From: an alpha proteobacterium L41A
GTDB taxonomy: Bacteria > Pseudomonadota > Alphaproteobacteria > Caulobacterales > Caulobacteraceae
Reading direction: 5' to 3'
DNA: 64,000 bases
NCBI GenBank assembly: GCA_000335735.1
Contig: AMYY01000005.1
Span: forward strand, 1 to 64,000
How positions within the stretch are numbered: position 1 is the stretch's first letter; each line of letters begins with the position of its first letter. Below the pieces are notes generated by a model, which was given only the letters and a program-made list of their open reading frames with translations, searched no databases and had not been told where the DNA came from. This document shows positions 43,185 through 55,139 of this stretch, one piece after another. The position numbers and the translations under genes are program-made.

Positions 43185-44300
43185 ATGAACACGGCCGCAT
43201 ACGAAATCGTCGATAGAGATGGCGAGGCCCGTCTGCGCCTGACCGGCGACTGGACGACCACGGCGCTGGGTCGTCTGCCGACGGAACTGAGCCGCGATCT
43301 GGAAGGCCGCGAAATCGCCAGCATCGACACCTCCGATCTCGGTCGCTTCGATACGGCCGGCGCGCTCGCCCTTGTGCAGGCCTCAAGCGGCCGCCTGTCC
43401 AAGAGCCAGTGGAAGGATCGGCCCGAGGCCGGCCGTATCTATCACATGATCGAACTGCTGGAGCGGCAGAGCGCTCCGGCGCCGAAACGCCCCAGCGCCT
43501 TCGTTCGCACCTTCGCCAAGATTGGGCGAGGCGTGTACGATTTCGGCGGCGAGGCCATGTTGTCGCTGGCGTTCCTTGGCCGACTGATGGCCGCCGTGGT
43601 CGAAGCCGCCAAACGCCCCGGCGGCATCCGCTGGCCGGCCTGGGTCAGTCAGGCTGAGCGCGCCGGGCTGGACGCCATTCCGATCGTCATGATCACCAAT
43701 TTCTTCATCGGGGCCGTGATCGCCTTCATCGGTGTGGACCTGCTGACCGACTTCGGCGCCCAGGTGTTCGCGGTTCAACTGATCGGCGTCGCCATGTTCC
43801 GCGAGTTCGCCGTGGTCATCGCCTCGGTCTTGTTGGCTGGACGTTCGGCCTCGGCGTTTGCGGCCGAGATCGGGTCGATGCGGATGAATCAGGAGGTCGA
43901 CGCCATGCAGGTCATGGGCGTCAATCCATTCCAGGCCCTTGTTATTCCTCGTGTCGCGTCGCTGGTGATCATGCTGCCGCTGCTGACCTTCATGGGCATG
44001 ATCGGCGGTCTTATCGGGGGTCTGGTCGTGTGCTGGAGCTCGTTGAACCTCGGGCCGTCCTTCTTCTTCCAGCGTCTGGTCGAGGACGGCACCATGGCCC
44101 AGCATCTGATGGTGGGGCTGGTGAAGGCGCCCGTCTTCGCCCTGGTGATTGCCGCCATCGGATGCCGTCAGGGCATGGCCGTCGCCGGCGATGTCGAAAG
44201 CCTGGGCCGCCGCGTGACGGCCGCCGTGGTGCAGGCCATCTTCGCCATCATCTTTCTGGACGCCGTGTTCGCCCTGGTCTTCCTGGAGCTGAACATATGA
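43185..44300 (+). CDS. mlaE: MlaE-type lipid ABC transporter permease with N-terminal STAS domain
   Basis: A 371-aa permease of the Mla/MCE system. Residues 1-100 form a STAS-like domain (YEIVDRDGEARLRLTGDWTTTALGRLP, ASIDTSDLGRFDTAGALAL); the rest is the MlaE membrane domain with about six helices, including the conserved EIGSMRMNQEVDAMQVMGVNPFQALVIPRV loop that contacts the ATPase. MCE transporters move phospholipids or hydrophobic compounds between the outer and inner membranes. First gene of a four-gene operon; its stop overlaps the mlaF start. Confidence 0.93.
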   Translation: MNTAAYEIVDRDGEARLRLTGDWTTTALGRLPTELSRDLEGREIASIDTSDLGRFDTAGALALVQASSGRLSKSQWKDRPEAGRIYHMIELLERQSAPAPKRPSAFVRTFAKIGRGVYDFGGEAMLSLAFLGRLMAAVVEAAKRPGGIRWPAWVSQAERAGLDAIPIVMITNFFIGAVIAFIGVDLLTDFGAQVFAVQLIGVAMFREFAVVIASVLLAGRSASAFAAEIGSMRMNQEVDAMQVMGVNPFQALVIPRVASLVIMLPLLTFMGMIGGLIGGLVVCWSSLNLGPSFFFQRLVEDGTMAQHLMVGLVKAPVFALVIAAIGCRQGMAVAGDVESLGRRVTAAVVQAIFAIIFLDAVFALVFLELNI

Positions 44301-45073
44301 CCGAAGCCCTAGAAAACCTGATCGAGGTGCGCGGCCTGCTGAGCCAGTTCGGCGAGCGCACCATCCACGAAAACCTCGACCTGGACCTGGTGCGCGGCGA
44401 AGTCTTGGGCGTCGTCGGCGGATCGGGCGCGGGCAAGACCGTGCTGCTGAACACCATCATCGGCTTGAAGGAGCCGGAAGGTGGGTCGGTGAAGGTGCTG
44501 GGCTACGACCGGGCGAACCTGACCAAGGCCGAGGCGGCCGACATCGAGAAGCGCACCGGCATCCTGTTCCAGCAAGGCGCGCTGTTCTCGTCGCTCAGCG
44601 TCCTGGAGAACGTGGCTTCGCCCCTGGTCGAACACACCAAACTGCCCAAATCGGTCATCTATGAGCTGGCCGAGTTGAAGATCGCCATGGTCGGTCTGAA
44701 GCCCGAGCACCACCATTTGAAGCCGGCCGAACTGTCGGGCGGTATGAAGAAGCGGGCCGGCCTTGCGCGTGCGCTGGCGCTGGACCCCGAGCTGGTTTTC
44801 CTTGATGAGCCGACGGCGGGCCTGGATCCCATCGGCGCGGCCGCCTTCGACGATCTTATCCGGCAACTGGCGGACGACCTCGGTCTGTCTGTCTTCATGA
44901 TCACCCACGACCTCGATACGCTCTACGCCATCTGTGACAAGGTGGCGGTGCTGGCGGACAAGCGGGTCGTGGAAAAGGCCACGGTGCAGGAGCTGGAAGG
45001 CTCCGACCATCCGTGGATCAAAGAATATTTCCTGGGGCCGCGCGGACGCGCAGCCACCAAGTCTGCCGCCTGA
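44297..45073 (+). CDS. mlaF: MlaF-type ABC transporter ATP-binding protein
   Basis: A 258-aa ATPase that powers the Mla complex. Walker A is GGSGAGKTVLLN (about residues 40-51), the signature is LSGGMKKRAGLARAL with the MlaF-type GGMKKR, and Walker B is LVFLDEPTAGLDP; the switch histidine is in ITHDLDT. Start overlaps the mlaE stop (ATGA). The C-terminal tail HPWIKEYFLGPRGRA is the short extension typical of MlaF. Confidence 0.95.
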   Translation: MTEALENLIEVRGLLSQFGERTIHENLDLDLVRGEVLGVVGGSGAGKTVLLNTIIGLKEPEGGSVKVLGYDRANLTKAEAADIEKRTGILFQQGALFSSLSVLENVASPLVEHTKLPKSVIYELAELKIAMVGLKPEHHHLKPAELSGGMKKRAGLARALALDPELVFLDEPTAGLDPIGAAAFDDLIRQLADDLGLSVFMITHDLDTLYAICDKVAVLADKRVVEKATVQELEGSDHPWIKEYFLGPRGRAATKSAA

Positions 45074-45085
45074 GGAGAGCGGATC

Positions 45086-46024
45086 ATGGAAAGAGACGCA
45101 CATTACGCCGCCGTCGGCATCGCCACCGTCGCCCTTCTGGCGGCCTTGGCGGTGTTCACAATCTGGCTGGCCCGGCTGCAGTTCAACAGCGACTACGACA
45201 TGTACGACATCGTCTTTTATGGGCCGGTGAACGGCCTGTCCAAAGGCGGCGAGGTGCATTTCAACGGCATCCGCGTCGGCCAGGTCACCGACCTGAACAT
45301 CGACACGAAGCGCGACGATCAGGTCATCGCCCGTGTCCGCGTGGACGGCACGACGCCGGTGCGCGTGACCTCGCGCGCTCAGCTGCAACCGCAAGGCATC
45401 ACCGGCTTGAACTACATCCAGATCACCGCCGGCTCGCCCAACAGCGCCCTGTTGAAAGAGCAGTATCCGGACAATGTCGTGCCTGTGCTGCAAAGCCAGC
45501 CGTCGCCGATCGCCGAACTGCTGAGTGGTTCGGGCACGGTGCTGGCCCAGACCGTGGATGCGCTGAACCGGATCAACCGCGTCATGTCCGACGACAATAT
45601 CCGCAGCTTCTCCACCAGCGTGAAGAACGTCGAGGCCCTGACGACCGAACTGGAAGCCCGCAAGGCCATCTTCCAGCAGCTGGAAGAGGCCGTGACCAAC
45701 GCCAACGCGGCGGTGAAGGAATACCAGGCCCTGGCCGTCGATACGCGTCAGATCATCAATACGGATGGTCGCCAGGCCATCGCCAATATCAACTCGGCGA
45801 CGGCGGAGGCCCGCACGGCGATCGCCTCGGCCAACCGTTCGATTACGGGGCTTGAGCGTCCGCTGGGTGACTTTGCGACGACCAGCCTGCCGCAACTGAC
45901 TGGCACGATCGAAGAACTGCAGGACGCCACCCGGTCTCTGCAATCCCTGATCGACGACGTCCGCGCCAGCCCGCGCGACTTCATCGGTCGTCCCAAATCC
46001 AAAGAGCTGGAGGTGCAGCCGTGA
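45086..46024 (+). CDS. mlaD: MlaD-type MCE substrate-binding protein
   Basis: A 312-aa periplasmic protein anchored by one N-terminal helix (residues about 8-30). It carries a single MCE domain (YDIVFYGPVNGLSKGGEVHFNGIRVGQVTDLNID, about 40-75; then RAQLQPQGITGLNYIQITAG) and a long helical, coiled-coil C-terminus (VDALNRINRVM to LQDATRSLQSLIDD). MCE proteins form hexameric rings through which lipids pass. Longer C-terminal helices than in E. coli MlaD suggest a needle or tube extension. It overlaps the following lipoprotein gene by 4 bp. Confidence 0.93.
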   Translation: MERDAHYAAVGIATVALLAALAVFTIWLARLQFNSDYDMYDIVFYGPVNGLSKGGEVHFNGIRVGQVTDLNIDTKRDDQVIARVRVDGTTPVRVTSRAQLQPQGITGLNYIQITAGSPNSALLKEQYPDNVVPVLQSQPSPIAELLSGSGTVLAQTVDALNRINRVMSDDNIRSFSTSVKNVEALTTELEARKAIFQQLEEAVTNANAAVKEYQALAVDTRQIINTDGRQAIANINSATAEARTAIASANRSITGLERPLGDFATTSLPQLTGTIEELQDATRSLQSLIDDVRASPRDFIGRPKSKELEVQP

Positions 46025-46671
46025 TCCTTCGTCCTGTCCTTCGACTGGCGGCGTCCGCCGCTGTCCTGACCGCGCTGAGCGGCTGCGCCCTGCTATCGTC
46101 GCCGGACCCGGTGCAGAACTATCGGTTCGGCCTGCCGATGTCTGCGCCGTCGGCGGTGGGCGATACGCCTGCGCCCCTTACGGTCTCGATCCGCCGTATC
46201 GAGTTCCCGCAGGCGACCGGCGACGACAAGATTCTAGGCGTGACGGGCCTGGAAACAGCCTATATCGGCGGCGCACGCTGGGTGTCGCCGGCCTCGACCC
46301 TGTTCGACGACAGCCTGAAGGCGGCCTTCGCCAACCGCGCCGATCGCATTCGCGTGCTGGGTCGCCGCGAACCGGGAACGCCGCCGCTGATCCTGCAGGT
46401 CACGGTCACGACCTTCGAGGCGCGTTACGCCGCGCCGGGCGCCGTGCCGGATGTCGTCGTGACCGCGCGGGCGCAGCTGCGCTCCACCCCGGAACGGCGC
46501 GCGGGCGGCGGAACCATTCGTCCCGAGGAAGGACGCTCCGTCGAGCGGGTGTTCACCGTGACCCAGCCCGCTGGCGACAATCGCATATCCGCCATCGTTG
46601 CAGCCTTCGACACGGCGACGCGCGACATCAACACCCAGATTGCGGACTGGACCATCGCCTCCGCGAACTGA
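46021..46671 (+). CDS. ABC-type transport auxiliary lipoprotein (PqiC-like)
   Basis: A 216-aa lipoprotein with lipobox LSGC near residue 22. The body resembles the ABC-type transport auxiliary (PqiC/YmbA) family: YRFGLPMSAPSAVGDT, then ARWVSPASTLFDDSLKAAFANR and LQVTVTTFEARYAAPGAVPDVVVTARAQL. In MCE systems this lipoprotein sits at the outer membrane and likely docks the MlaD assembly. Translation begins at a GTG inside the mlaD stop (GTGA). It ends the lipid-transport operon. Confidence 0.88.
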   Translation: MILRPVLRLAASAAVLTALSGCALLSSPDPVQNYRFGLPMSAPSAVGDTPAPLTVSIRRIEFPQATGDDKILGVTGLETAYIGGARWVSPASTLFDDSLKAAFANRADRIRVLGRREPGTPPLILQVTVTTFEARYAAPGAVPDVVVTARAQLRSTPERRAGGGTIRPEEGRSVERVFTVTQPAGDNRISAIVAAFDTATRDINTQIADWTIASAN

Positions 46672-46765
46672 GGCGATCAAGCGCATGATGCCGGGACGGC
46701 GGCGGTGCGGGACGTAGGCTTGCGTATGCGCTAGGGTGCGCTGCGAATCTGCTCCCGGAGTTGTC

Positions 46766-47668
46766 ATGAGTTTTTCCGCCACCGACGCGGCCTTCGAAGG
46801 CTTCCGAGTCGTTCGTCGGCATCCGATCGTCGCGGTCGCCTGGGGCCTGGTCTATCTGGCCGTCTATGTCGCCATGTTCGGCCTGGGCGCCGACAAGTGG
46901 GCCAGCCTGATGGCGGCGGGTGAAGCGCTGGAACAGTCGGCCAACCCGTCGATGGCGGAATTTCAGGCCCTGGGTCAGACTTACGCCGGAGCCCTGATCT
47001 GGGCCGCGCCCATCGGCCTGCTGGTCGGCGCGGTGCTGAGCGCGGCGGTGGCGCGCTCGGTCTTGCGGCCGAACGAGTCGTCGTGGGGCTATCTGCGGCT
47101 CGGCATGGATGAGGTCCGTGTTCTGGCGGTCAGTCTGATCGTCAGCCTGGCTGTCGGTCTGGCGTCGGGCGTCGGCATGATGGTGGTCGGCGCGGCCATC
47201 GGTTTCGGCGCGGCGTCGGGTCAGGCGCTGCTGATCTTGGTCGGCGTGCTGCTGATCTTCGCCGTCTTCGCCCTGATCGTCTGGCTGGCGATCAAGTTCA
47301 GCCTTGCAGTGCCGATGACGATTGATCGCCGCAAGATCACCATCGTCGAATCGTTCGCCGCCACCAAGGGACATTTCTGGTCGCTGCTGGGCATGGCCGT
47401 GATCGCCATCATCATGTCCTTGATCGTCAGCATCCTGGGCATGATCATCGGCGCAGCGGCGGACCTCGCCACCGGCGGCATCCAGACGCTGGCGCGCTTC
47501 GACGGCGAGGGACTGGGTCAAATCCTGATGCAGGCCTGGCCGGCGATCCTGGTGTCTTCGATTGTCAACGCCTTCCTCGCCGCGCTGCAACTCGCGGTGC
47601 TGTATGCCCCATTCGCAGCGGCCTGGAATGGGCTTCGAGGCGGTCAGTCGACCGACGTCTTTTCCTAA
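46766..47668 (+). CDS. Glycerophosphoryl diester-like multi-span membrane protein of unknown function
   Basis: A 300-aa integral membrane protein with about six long hydrophobic segments (residues about 20-40, 85-110, 130-155, 160-190, 215-245 and 265-290). The layout (paired helices, FEGFRVVRRHPIVAVAWGLVYL at the start, ATKGHFWSLLGMAVIAIIMSLIVSIL later) resembles uncharacterised membrane proteins of the DUF975/glycerophosphoryl diester phosphodiesterase membrane-domain type. No catalytic motif is seen. It follows the Mla operon by 94 bp and is convergent with uvrA, 17 bp apart. I do not assign a function. Confidence 0.75.
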   Translation: MSFSATDAAFEGFRVVRRHPIVAVAWGLVYLAVYVAMFGLGADKWASLMAAGEALEQSANPSMAEFQALGQTYAGALIWAAPIGLLVGAVLSAAVARSVLRPNESSWGYLRLGMDEVRVLAVSLIVSLAVGLASGVGMMVVGAAIGFGAASGQALLILVGVLLIFAVFALIVWLAIKFSLAVPMTIDRRKITIVESFAATKGHFWSLLGMAVIAIIMSLIVSILGMIIGAAADLATGGIQTLARFDGEGLGQILMQAWPAILVSSIVNAFLAALQLAVLYAPFAAAWNGLRGGQSTDVFS

Positions 47669-47685
47669 CGATCAGGCCGACGCCT

Positions 47686-50616
<2,931 letters not shown>

Positions 50617-50696
50617 GCTGTCCGGAGAACGCGGAGGATGGCCGGCGGGTCCGGCGCGACATCGCTATATGGGGATGAATTGCGCGATTGAAGCAA

Positions 50697-50711
50697 GAAC
50701 AATATAGGAAC
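50697..50711. promoter_or_regulatory. SOS (LexA) box upstream of uvrA
   Basis: GAAC-AATATAG-GAAC is an exact GAAC-N7-GAAC operator, 80 bp before the uvrA ATG. uvrA is an SOS gene in Caulobacter and relatives, so LexA control is expected. Confidence 0.85.
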
Positions 50712-50738
50712 ATTTCGGCCGGCGCATCATTCCGGCGC

Positions 50739-51221
50739 TCACATCTGCGTACTCCGCACGAAACGCTCGCCCTTGGCCAGAAGTACTCCGCTGGCGTTTG
50801 CGACACCCAGTTCAAGGCTTTCGGCAATGCGGCGGGCACGTTCAATGAAGTGGTCGGCGGCGATGGGCGGGCACAGGGTGCGCGCGGTATCTGCGAACAG
50901 CTCCAGCCAGCGATCGAAATGCCGCGCATCGATGGGAAGCGGCAGGTGTTTCGGCATCGGCCGGCCCTGGTAGACGCCGGTGGACAGGGCGACCGACGAC
51001 CAGAACAGCTTCATCTGCGCCAGATGCGGCGCCCAGTTGGTGACCCGGTCCGCGAAGATCGGGCCGATCAGCACGTCGTCGCGGACACGGGCGTAAAAGC
51101 CCTCGACCAGGGCGTCGATCATGGCTTCGTCTATGCCCGTTTCGTCCCGCAGGCGCTGGACGGCGGCCTCGCGCCGCGCGGCGGCGCCGGCGGGGTCGTC
51201 GATACGGAAACGCGTTTGCAT
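50739..51221 (-). CDS. Group III truncated hemoglobin
   Basis: A 160-aa truncated globin. The group III pattern is recognisable: ALVEGFYARVRDDVLIGPIFADRV (B helix with tyrosine, CD region), HLAQMKLFWSSVALSTGVYQGRPMPKHLPLPIDARHFDRWLELF (distal-to-proximal region with the heme-ligating histidine in AxHFDRW). Such globins handle oxygen, NO or peroxides in an unknown way. The ATG at 51221 gives MQTRFRIDD. It lies upstream of uvrA on the same strand, but the SOS box between them suggests separate transcripts. Confidence 0.9.
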   Translation of the reverse strand: MQTRFRIDDPAGAAARREAAVQRLRDETGIDEAMIDALVEGFYARVRDDVLIGPIFADRVTNWAPHLAQMKLFWSSVALSTGVYQGRPMPKHLPLPIDARHFDRWLELFADTARTLCPPIAADHFIERARRIAESLELGVANASGVLLAKGERFVRSTQM

Positions 51222-51246
51222 GACGGCTGGTCTAGCCGTGTCAGGC

Positions 51247-51681
51247 CTATTGGTCGAGGAAGTCGCCAGCGTTGAACGACAGGACGCAAACCGCGTCTCC
51301 GCCTGTCGCATCGGTCGAGCAGTAGTCAACGCCGAACAGATCGGCCTGCACCTTGGCGGTCGAGCGGAAGGTGCGTCCGTCACGCTGGAACACCGATCCG
51401 ATCTTGTCGCTCCAAGGTGCAAGCGCGGCGGCGAAGGCGGTGGCGGGCTCGCCGGTGCAGGTGAACAGCAAAAGCTCTGTTCCATCCCCATCGTCAGTGC
51501 GCCGATAAGCTCCCGCAGCGGCAGCCTGATGCAGACATGACGCATACAGATGCGCGTGTCGCGTCGCCTCCTGCGTCGGGACGGCGGCATAGTTCGGCGC
51601 TGACAAAGGCGCATCCGGCGCCGTCGCGCAGGCGGCTGACGTCAGGGCGGCGAGGATGGCGAGTGCGGCGACGGGCTTCAT
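51247..51681 (-). CDS. Small lipoprotein of unknown function
   Basis: A 144-aa protein with a lipoprotein signal ending SAAC (residues about 15-18). The mature part has four cysteines (ASCLHQA, LFTCTGE, VDYCSTD, AVCVLS), enough for two disulfides, consistent with a periplasmic location. I recognise no family. It lies 25 bp upstream of the truncated hemoglobin on the same strand and may be co-transcribed with it. Confidence 0.7.
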   Translation of the reverse strand: MKPVAALAILAALTSAACATAPDAPLSAPNYAAVPTQEATRHAHLYASCLHQAAAAGAYRRTDDGDGTELLLFTCTGEPATAFAAALAPWSDKIGSVFQRDGRTFRSTAKVQADLFGVDYCSTDATGGDAVCVLSFNAGDFLDQ

Positions 51682-51798
51682 GGATGCCTCCTGAAAGCCA
51701 AGCTTCTCACGCGGCCGTGTTCGACGCCAGACTTGCGCATTGCGGGATTACGACCCATCATCCTTGTTCTGACGCGTTTTGCAGAAGGTTTGACGATC

Positions 51799-51924
51799 AT
51801 GATCATCGCATTGGCCACCGGTTCCGCCCTGTCCGCCATGCTGCTCGTGATCTTCAATGCCAATCAGCCCAAGCCGAAACGCGTCCCCGTCCGCATTCGC
51901 GACACTCGACAAGGTCGCCGCTAG
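51799..51924 (+). CDS. Possible 41-aa membrane peptide overlapping the ABC-F gene
   Basis: MIIALATGSALSAMLLVIFN is followed by a basic tail (PKPKRVPVRIRDTRQGRR): one transmembrane segment and a positive C-terminus, a layout common in real small membrane proteins. AGAAGG lies 10 nt upstream of the ATG. It overlaps the first 68 bp of the ABC-F gene in another frame, so it might be a coupled upstream frame for that gene or chance. Confidence 0.3.
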   Translation: MIIALATGSALSAMLLVIFNANQPKPKRVPVRIRDTRQGRR

Positions 51925-53467
51925 GACGCCGGACGGCGCCACACTATTCGACAATCTGAGCCTGACGTTCGGTCCTGAGCGCACCGGCGTCGTCGGTCGC
52001 AACGGCGCGGGCAAGAGCACGCTGCTTCGCCTGATCTCGGGCGACGCCGCGCCGGCTGAAGGGGCTGTTGCGCAAACCGGAACGATCGACGTGCTGGATC
52101 AGCGCTATGAGCCGACGCCCGATGAGACCGTCGCTCAAACCCTGGGCGTTGGAGCGGCTCTGGCTGTTCTGGCGCGGGTTTTGGCGGGGCGGGGAACGGC
52201 TGACGATCTGGCCGAGGCGGACTGGACGCTGGAGACGCGTCTGGACGAGGCCTTAAGAGACGTCGGGCTGCCGGAACTGGATTTTGAACGCCTGACATCC
52301 AGTCTCAGCGGGGGCGAGCAGACGCGGTTGCGGCTGGCAGGTTTGAGGCTGGCCCGGCCCGACTTGATCCTGCTGGACGAGCCGACTAATCATCTGGATG
52401 CGCAGGCTCGGGCGCTGGTCGCCGATGTCATCGCGCGTTGGGACGGCGGGGTCGTGGTGGTCAGCCATGATCGCAACCTGTTGCGCCGCATGGACCGAAT
52501 CCTTGAGGTTTCGAGCCTGGGCGTCGCCAGCTACGGTGGCGGCTATGACGTCTATGTCGAGCGAAAGGCGCTGGAACGCGAGGCGGCGACGCGAGATCTG
52601 GCCGAAGCTCAACGCGACCTCACGCGTGTCGGCGCCGAGGCTCAGCAGCGCGTGGAAGCCCAGTCGCGCCGCGACGCCGCCGGCCGCCGCAAGGCCGCCA
52701 AGGGCGACATGCCGAAGATTCTGCTGGGCGCCCGGGCCGAGCGCGCCGAAAACACGGGCGGGCGCAGCCGAGTGCTCGCCGAACGACGGGCCGAGGCCGC
52801 GCAGGACGCCTTGGCCTCAGCCCAGGCGCGTGTGGAGCGGACGCGAACGCTGGCGATCCCGATGCCGACCACCGGCCTGCCAACGGGACGGACGGTGCTG
52901 ACCTTGGACCAGGCCGGCTGGGCGGCACCTGGGGTACGGACGATCCTGGGGCCGGTCGATTTTAAGTTGGTCGGGCCGGAGAGGGTCGCGATCACGGGAC
53001 CGAACGGTGCGGGCAAGACGACCCTGCTGCGGCTGATCACTGGCGATCTTCAACCGACGACGGGCGTCGTCGATCGGCCTGTGCGTGCGGTGCTGCTGGA
53101 TCAGGAGGTCAAGATCCTGAGCCCGCACGAAACCTTGGTGGAGGCGTGGCGGCGGCTGAACCCGCAAGGCTCGGTCAATGACGCCCAGGCGGCGCTGGCG
53201 CGCTTTCTGTTTCGCAACACGGCGGCGCAGCGCCGGGTCGGCGAGCTGTCAGGCGGCGAGCGGCTGAGGGCGGGTCTGGCCTGCGTCATGACCGGCGCTA
53301 CGCCGCCGCAGTTGCTGGTGCTGGATGAGCCGACGAACCACCTCGACCTGGACGCCATCACGGCGGTCGAAGAAGCGTTGAACGCCTATGATGGCGCCCT
53401 GATCGTCGTGAGCCATGACATGGATTTTCTGGCTGCGTTGAACATTACGCGCAGGGTCAAGCTCTGA
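51857..53467 (+). CDS. ABC-F family ATP-binding protein
   Basis: A 536-aa soluble protein with two ABC domains and no membrane segments, the ABC-F layout. First domain: Walker A GRNGAGKST (about residues 49-57), signature LSGGEQTRLRLAGL, Walker B LILLDEPTNHLD. Second domain: GPNGAGKTT, LSGGERLRAGLA, LLVLDEPTNHLDLD. The charged linker between them is Arg/Ala-rich (VEAQSRRDAAGRRKAAKGDMPKILLGARAERAENT). ABC-F proteins act on the ribosome to relieve stalls or protect from antibiotics; which type this is cannot be told. It is convergent with the EAL gene, 6 bp apart. Confidence 0.92.
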   Translation: MPISPSRNASPSAFATLDKVAARTPDGATLFDNLSLTFGPERTGVVGRNGAGKSTLLRLISGDAAPAEGAVAQTGTIDVLDQRYEPTPDETVAQTLGVGAALAVLARVLAGRGTADDLAEADWTLETRLDEALRDVGLPELDFERLTSSLSGGEQTRLRLAGLRLARPDLILLDEPTNHLDAQARALVADVIARWDGGVVVVSHDRNLLRRMDRILEVSSLGVASYGGGYDVYVERKALEREAATRDLAEAQRDLTRVGAEAQQRVEAQSRRDAAGRRKAAKGDMPKILLGARAERAENTGGRSRVLAERRAEAAQDALASAQARVERTRTLAIPMPTTGLPTGRTVLTLDQAGWAAPGVRTILGPVDFKLVGPERVAITGPNGAGKTTLLRLITGDLQPTTGVVDRPVRAVLLDQEVKILSPHETLVEAWRRLNPQGSVNDAQAALARFLFRNTAAQRRVGELSGGERLRAGLACVMTGATPPQLLVLDEPTNHLDLDAITAVEEALNAYDGALIVVSHDMDFLAALNITRRVKL

Positions 53468-53473
53468 GGTCGG

Positions 53474-55051
53474 TCAGCCCCAGGCCTCGACGGCGCCCTT
53501 GCGGCGGACGAGCGACGGGCTGGACAGCTGCGTGCGCGGTTCGGCCTCTGCACGGCCGAACAGCCACCCCTGGCCGTAGTCGACGCCTGCGGCCTTGAGT
53601 TCGGTGGCGACGCCGTCGGTCTCGATCATTTCGGCGATCGTTTCCAGCTTCATCGAGCGGCACATCTCGACGATGCTGTGCAGCATGGCCTTGGATCTCT
53701 GATCGGTCTGGATGTCGCGCACGATGGCCCCGTCGATCTTGACCGAGTCCACGGACAGTCGACGCAAATAATCAAGAGCGGCGGCGCCTGCGCCAAAGTC
53801 GTCGATGCACACCTTGATGCCCGCTTCGCGCAATGCAGCCAGACGGCGATCTGCGGCCTCGATGTCGGAGACGGCGGAGGTTTCAGTCACCTCGACCATC
53901 AGGCGGCGCCGTTCATCGGGCGCGGTGGCGGTCATGCGCAGCAGTTGTTCGACATAGTTGTCGTCGCCGAGCGAAGCGCCCGAGACGTTGATCGCCATCT
54001 TCAGCAGACCCGCGCCGGGCTGGCGCATACGCTTCAAGACCTTTTCCGCCACGGCGAGATCGAAGGACTCGATCATGTCCAACTCCTCCGCCATGCGGAT
54101 GGCGTCGGCGGGACCGCTGTTGCCGTTAAAGCGGGTCAGGGCCTCGAAATGATGGACGGCGCGAGAATCCAGATGGACGATGGGCTGATAGTGGACCTGG
54201 AATTCACGCGATTTGACCACGCTGCGGAAGGTCTCGGCGTCGCGGAATGTGCGCTTCAGGGAGTCCGCGAAGGCGATCTGCGGATTGGCGAGACCGTCGC
54301 CCCTCAGGCAGCCCTCAATGGCGAACCGCATGGCGCGGAGTACGCACAAGGTGTCTGATCCCGGCGGGACAGGCGAGCTGACGGCTTCGGCTTCAAGAGC
54401 GAGACCTTCGGCGCGCCCCACTTCCACGATCTCGGCGGCGATGTCGCGGCGGTCGTTGGCCGGGCGCAGCAGGGCATAGCGGACGCCGGTGACCTGCGAC
54501 GCGCTCGATCCCTCGACGGCGGCGGATTGCAGTGTTGCCTCGATGCGGCGGTTGAGACGGTCGGCGGCGTCGCCGGTGACATTCTCCAACCCGGTAATGT
54601 CGAGGAAGGACAGGGCCAGGTCGGGGTTGGACTCCAACACACGCCCGGCGTCGGCCAGGAAATCCTCCGGTTCCAGAAGCGGGCGGGTTTCCAAATCCTC
54701 CAGCGCAAAGGCCGGGCCTTCGTAGGAGATGGCGCAGGAGACGGCCGGCGCCATCTGAGGCAGGACGAAGGCGCGGAACGAGGCTCGGCGCACGCGGTCA
54801 GGCCCGGCCGCCACCAGGATCGATGTCGCGGGAATACGCACGCCGGCCTTCATGCCTTGCAGGGCTGTCAGGGTGGAGGCGCCGTCGTGCAGCAGATCGA
54901 GCAGGGGACGGCCCGTCCAGGTCGCGCCAGCATCCTCGCCGGCCACCGCGCCCGCACCGATCGCGAAGGCGATAACGCCTTTCGGATCCACCTCGACCAG
55001 CGTGTCGGCGGAAGCGAAAGCCAAGCCTAGGAGGCGTGTGGTCAGCGTCAT
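53474..55051 (-). CDS. c-di-GMP phosphodiesterase-like protein (degenerate GGDEF plus EAL)
   Basis: A 525-aa cytosolic protein. Residues 10-115 look PAS-like; about 130-255 resemble a GGDEF domain without the GGDEF signature (LSFLDITGLENV, then VTGVRYALL). The EAL domain (about 283-515) keeps EAL (303-305), NVSG, VEVTET, the IDDFGAG metal site, VKIDG and an acidic AEMIET, so it could hydrolyse c-di-GMP. Flagellar genes follow on the same strand, suggesting a link to motility. It is transcribed after flbY, 88 bp further on. Confidence 0.88.
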   Translation of the reverse strand: MTLTTRLLGLAFASADTLVEVDPKGVIAFAIGAGAVAGEDAGATWTGRPLLDLLHDGASTLTALQGMKAGVRIPATSILVAAGPDRVRRASFRAFVLPQMAPAVSCAISYEGPAFALEDLETRPLLEPEDFLADAGRVLESNPDLALSFLDITGLENVTGDAADRLNRRIEATLQSAAVEGSSASQVTGVRYALLRPANDRRDIAAEIVEVGRAEGLALEAEAVSSPVPPGSDTLCVLRAMRFAIEGCLRGDGLANPQIAFADSLKRTFRDAETFRSVVKSREFQVHYQPIVHLDSRAVHHFEALTRFNGNSGPADAIRMAEELDMIESFDLAVAEKVLKRMRQPGAGLLKMAINVSGASLGDDNYVEQLLRMTATAPDERRRLMVEVTETSAVSDIEAADRRLAALREAGIKVCIDDFGAGAAALDYLRRLSVDSVKIDGAIVRDIQTDQRSKAMLHSIVEMCRSMKLETIAEMIETDGVATELKAAGVDYGQGWLFGRAEAEPRTQLSSPSLVRRKGAVEAWG

Positions 55052-55139
55052 GGGGCCATGCTGACATGCCGTCGCTTAAAAAATAGGCAATGACCCTTAC
55101 AGCGCGAACGTGATCCGCGAGCAGCTAAGGCGGTCCGGT

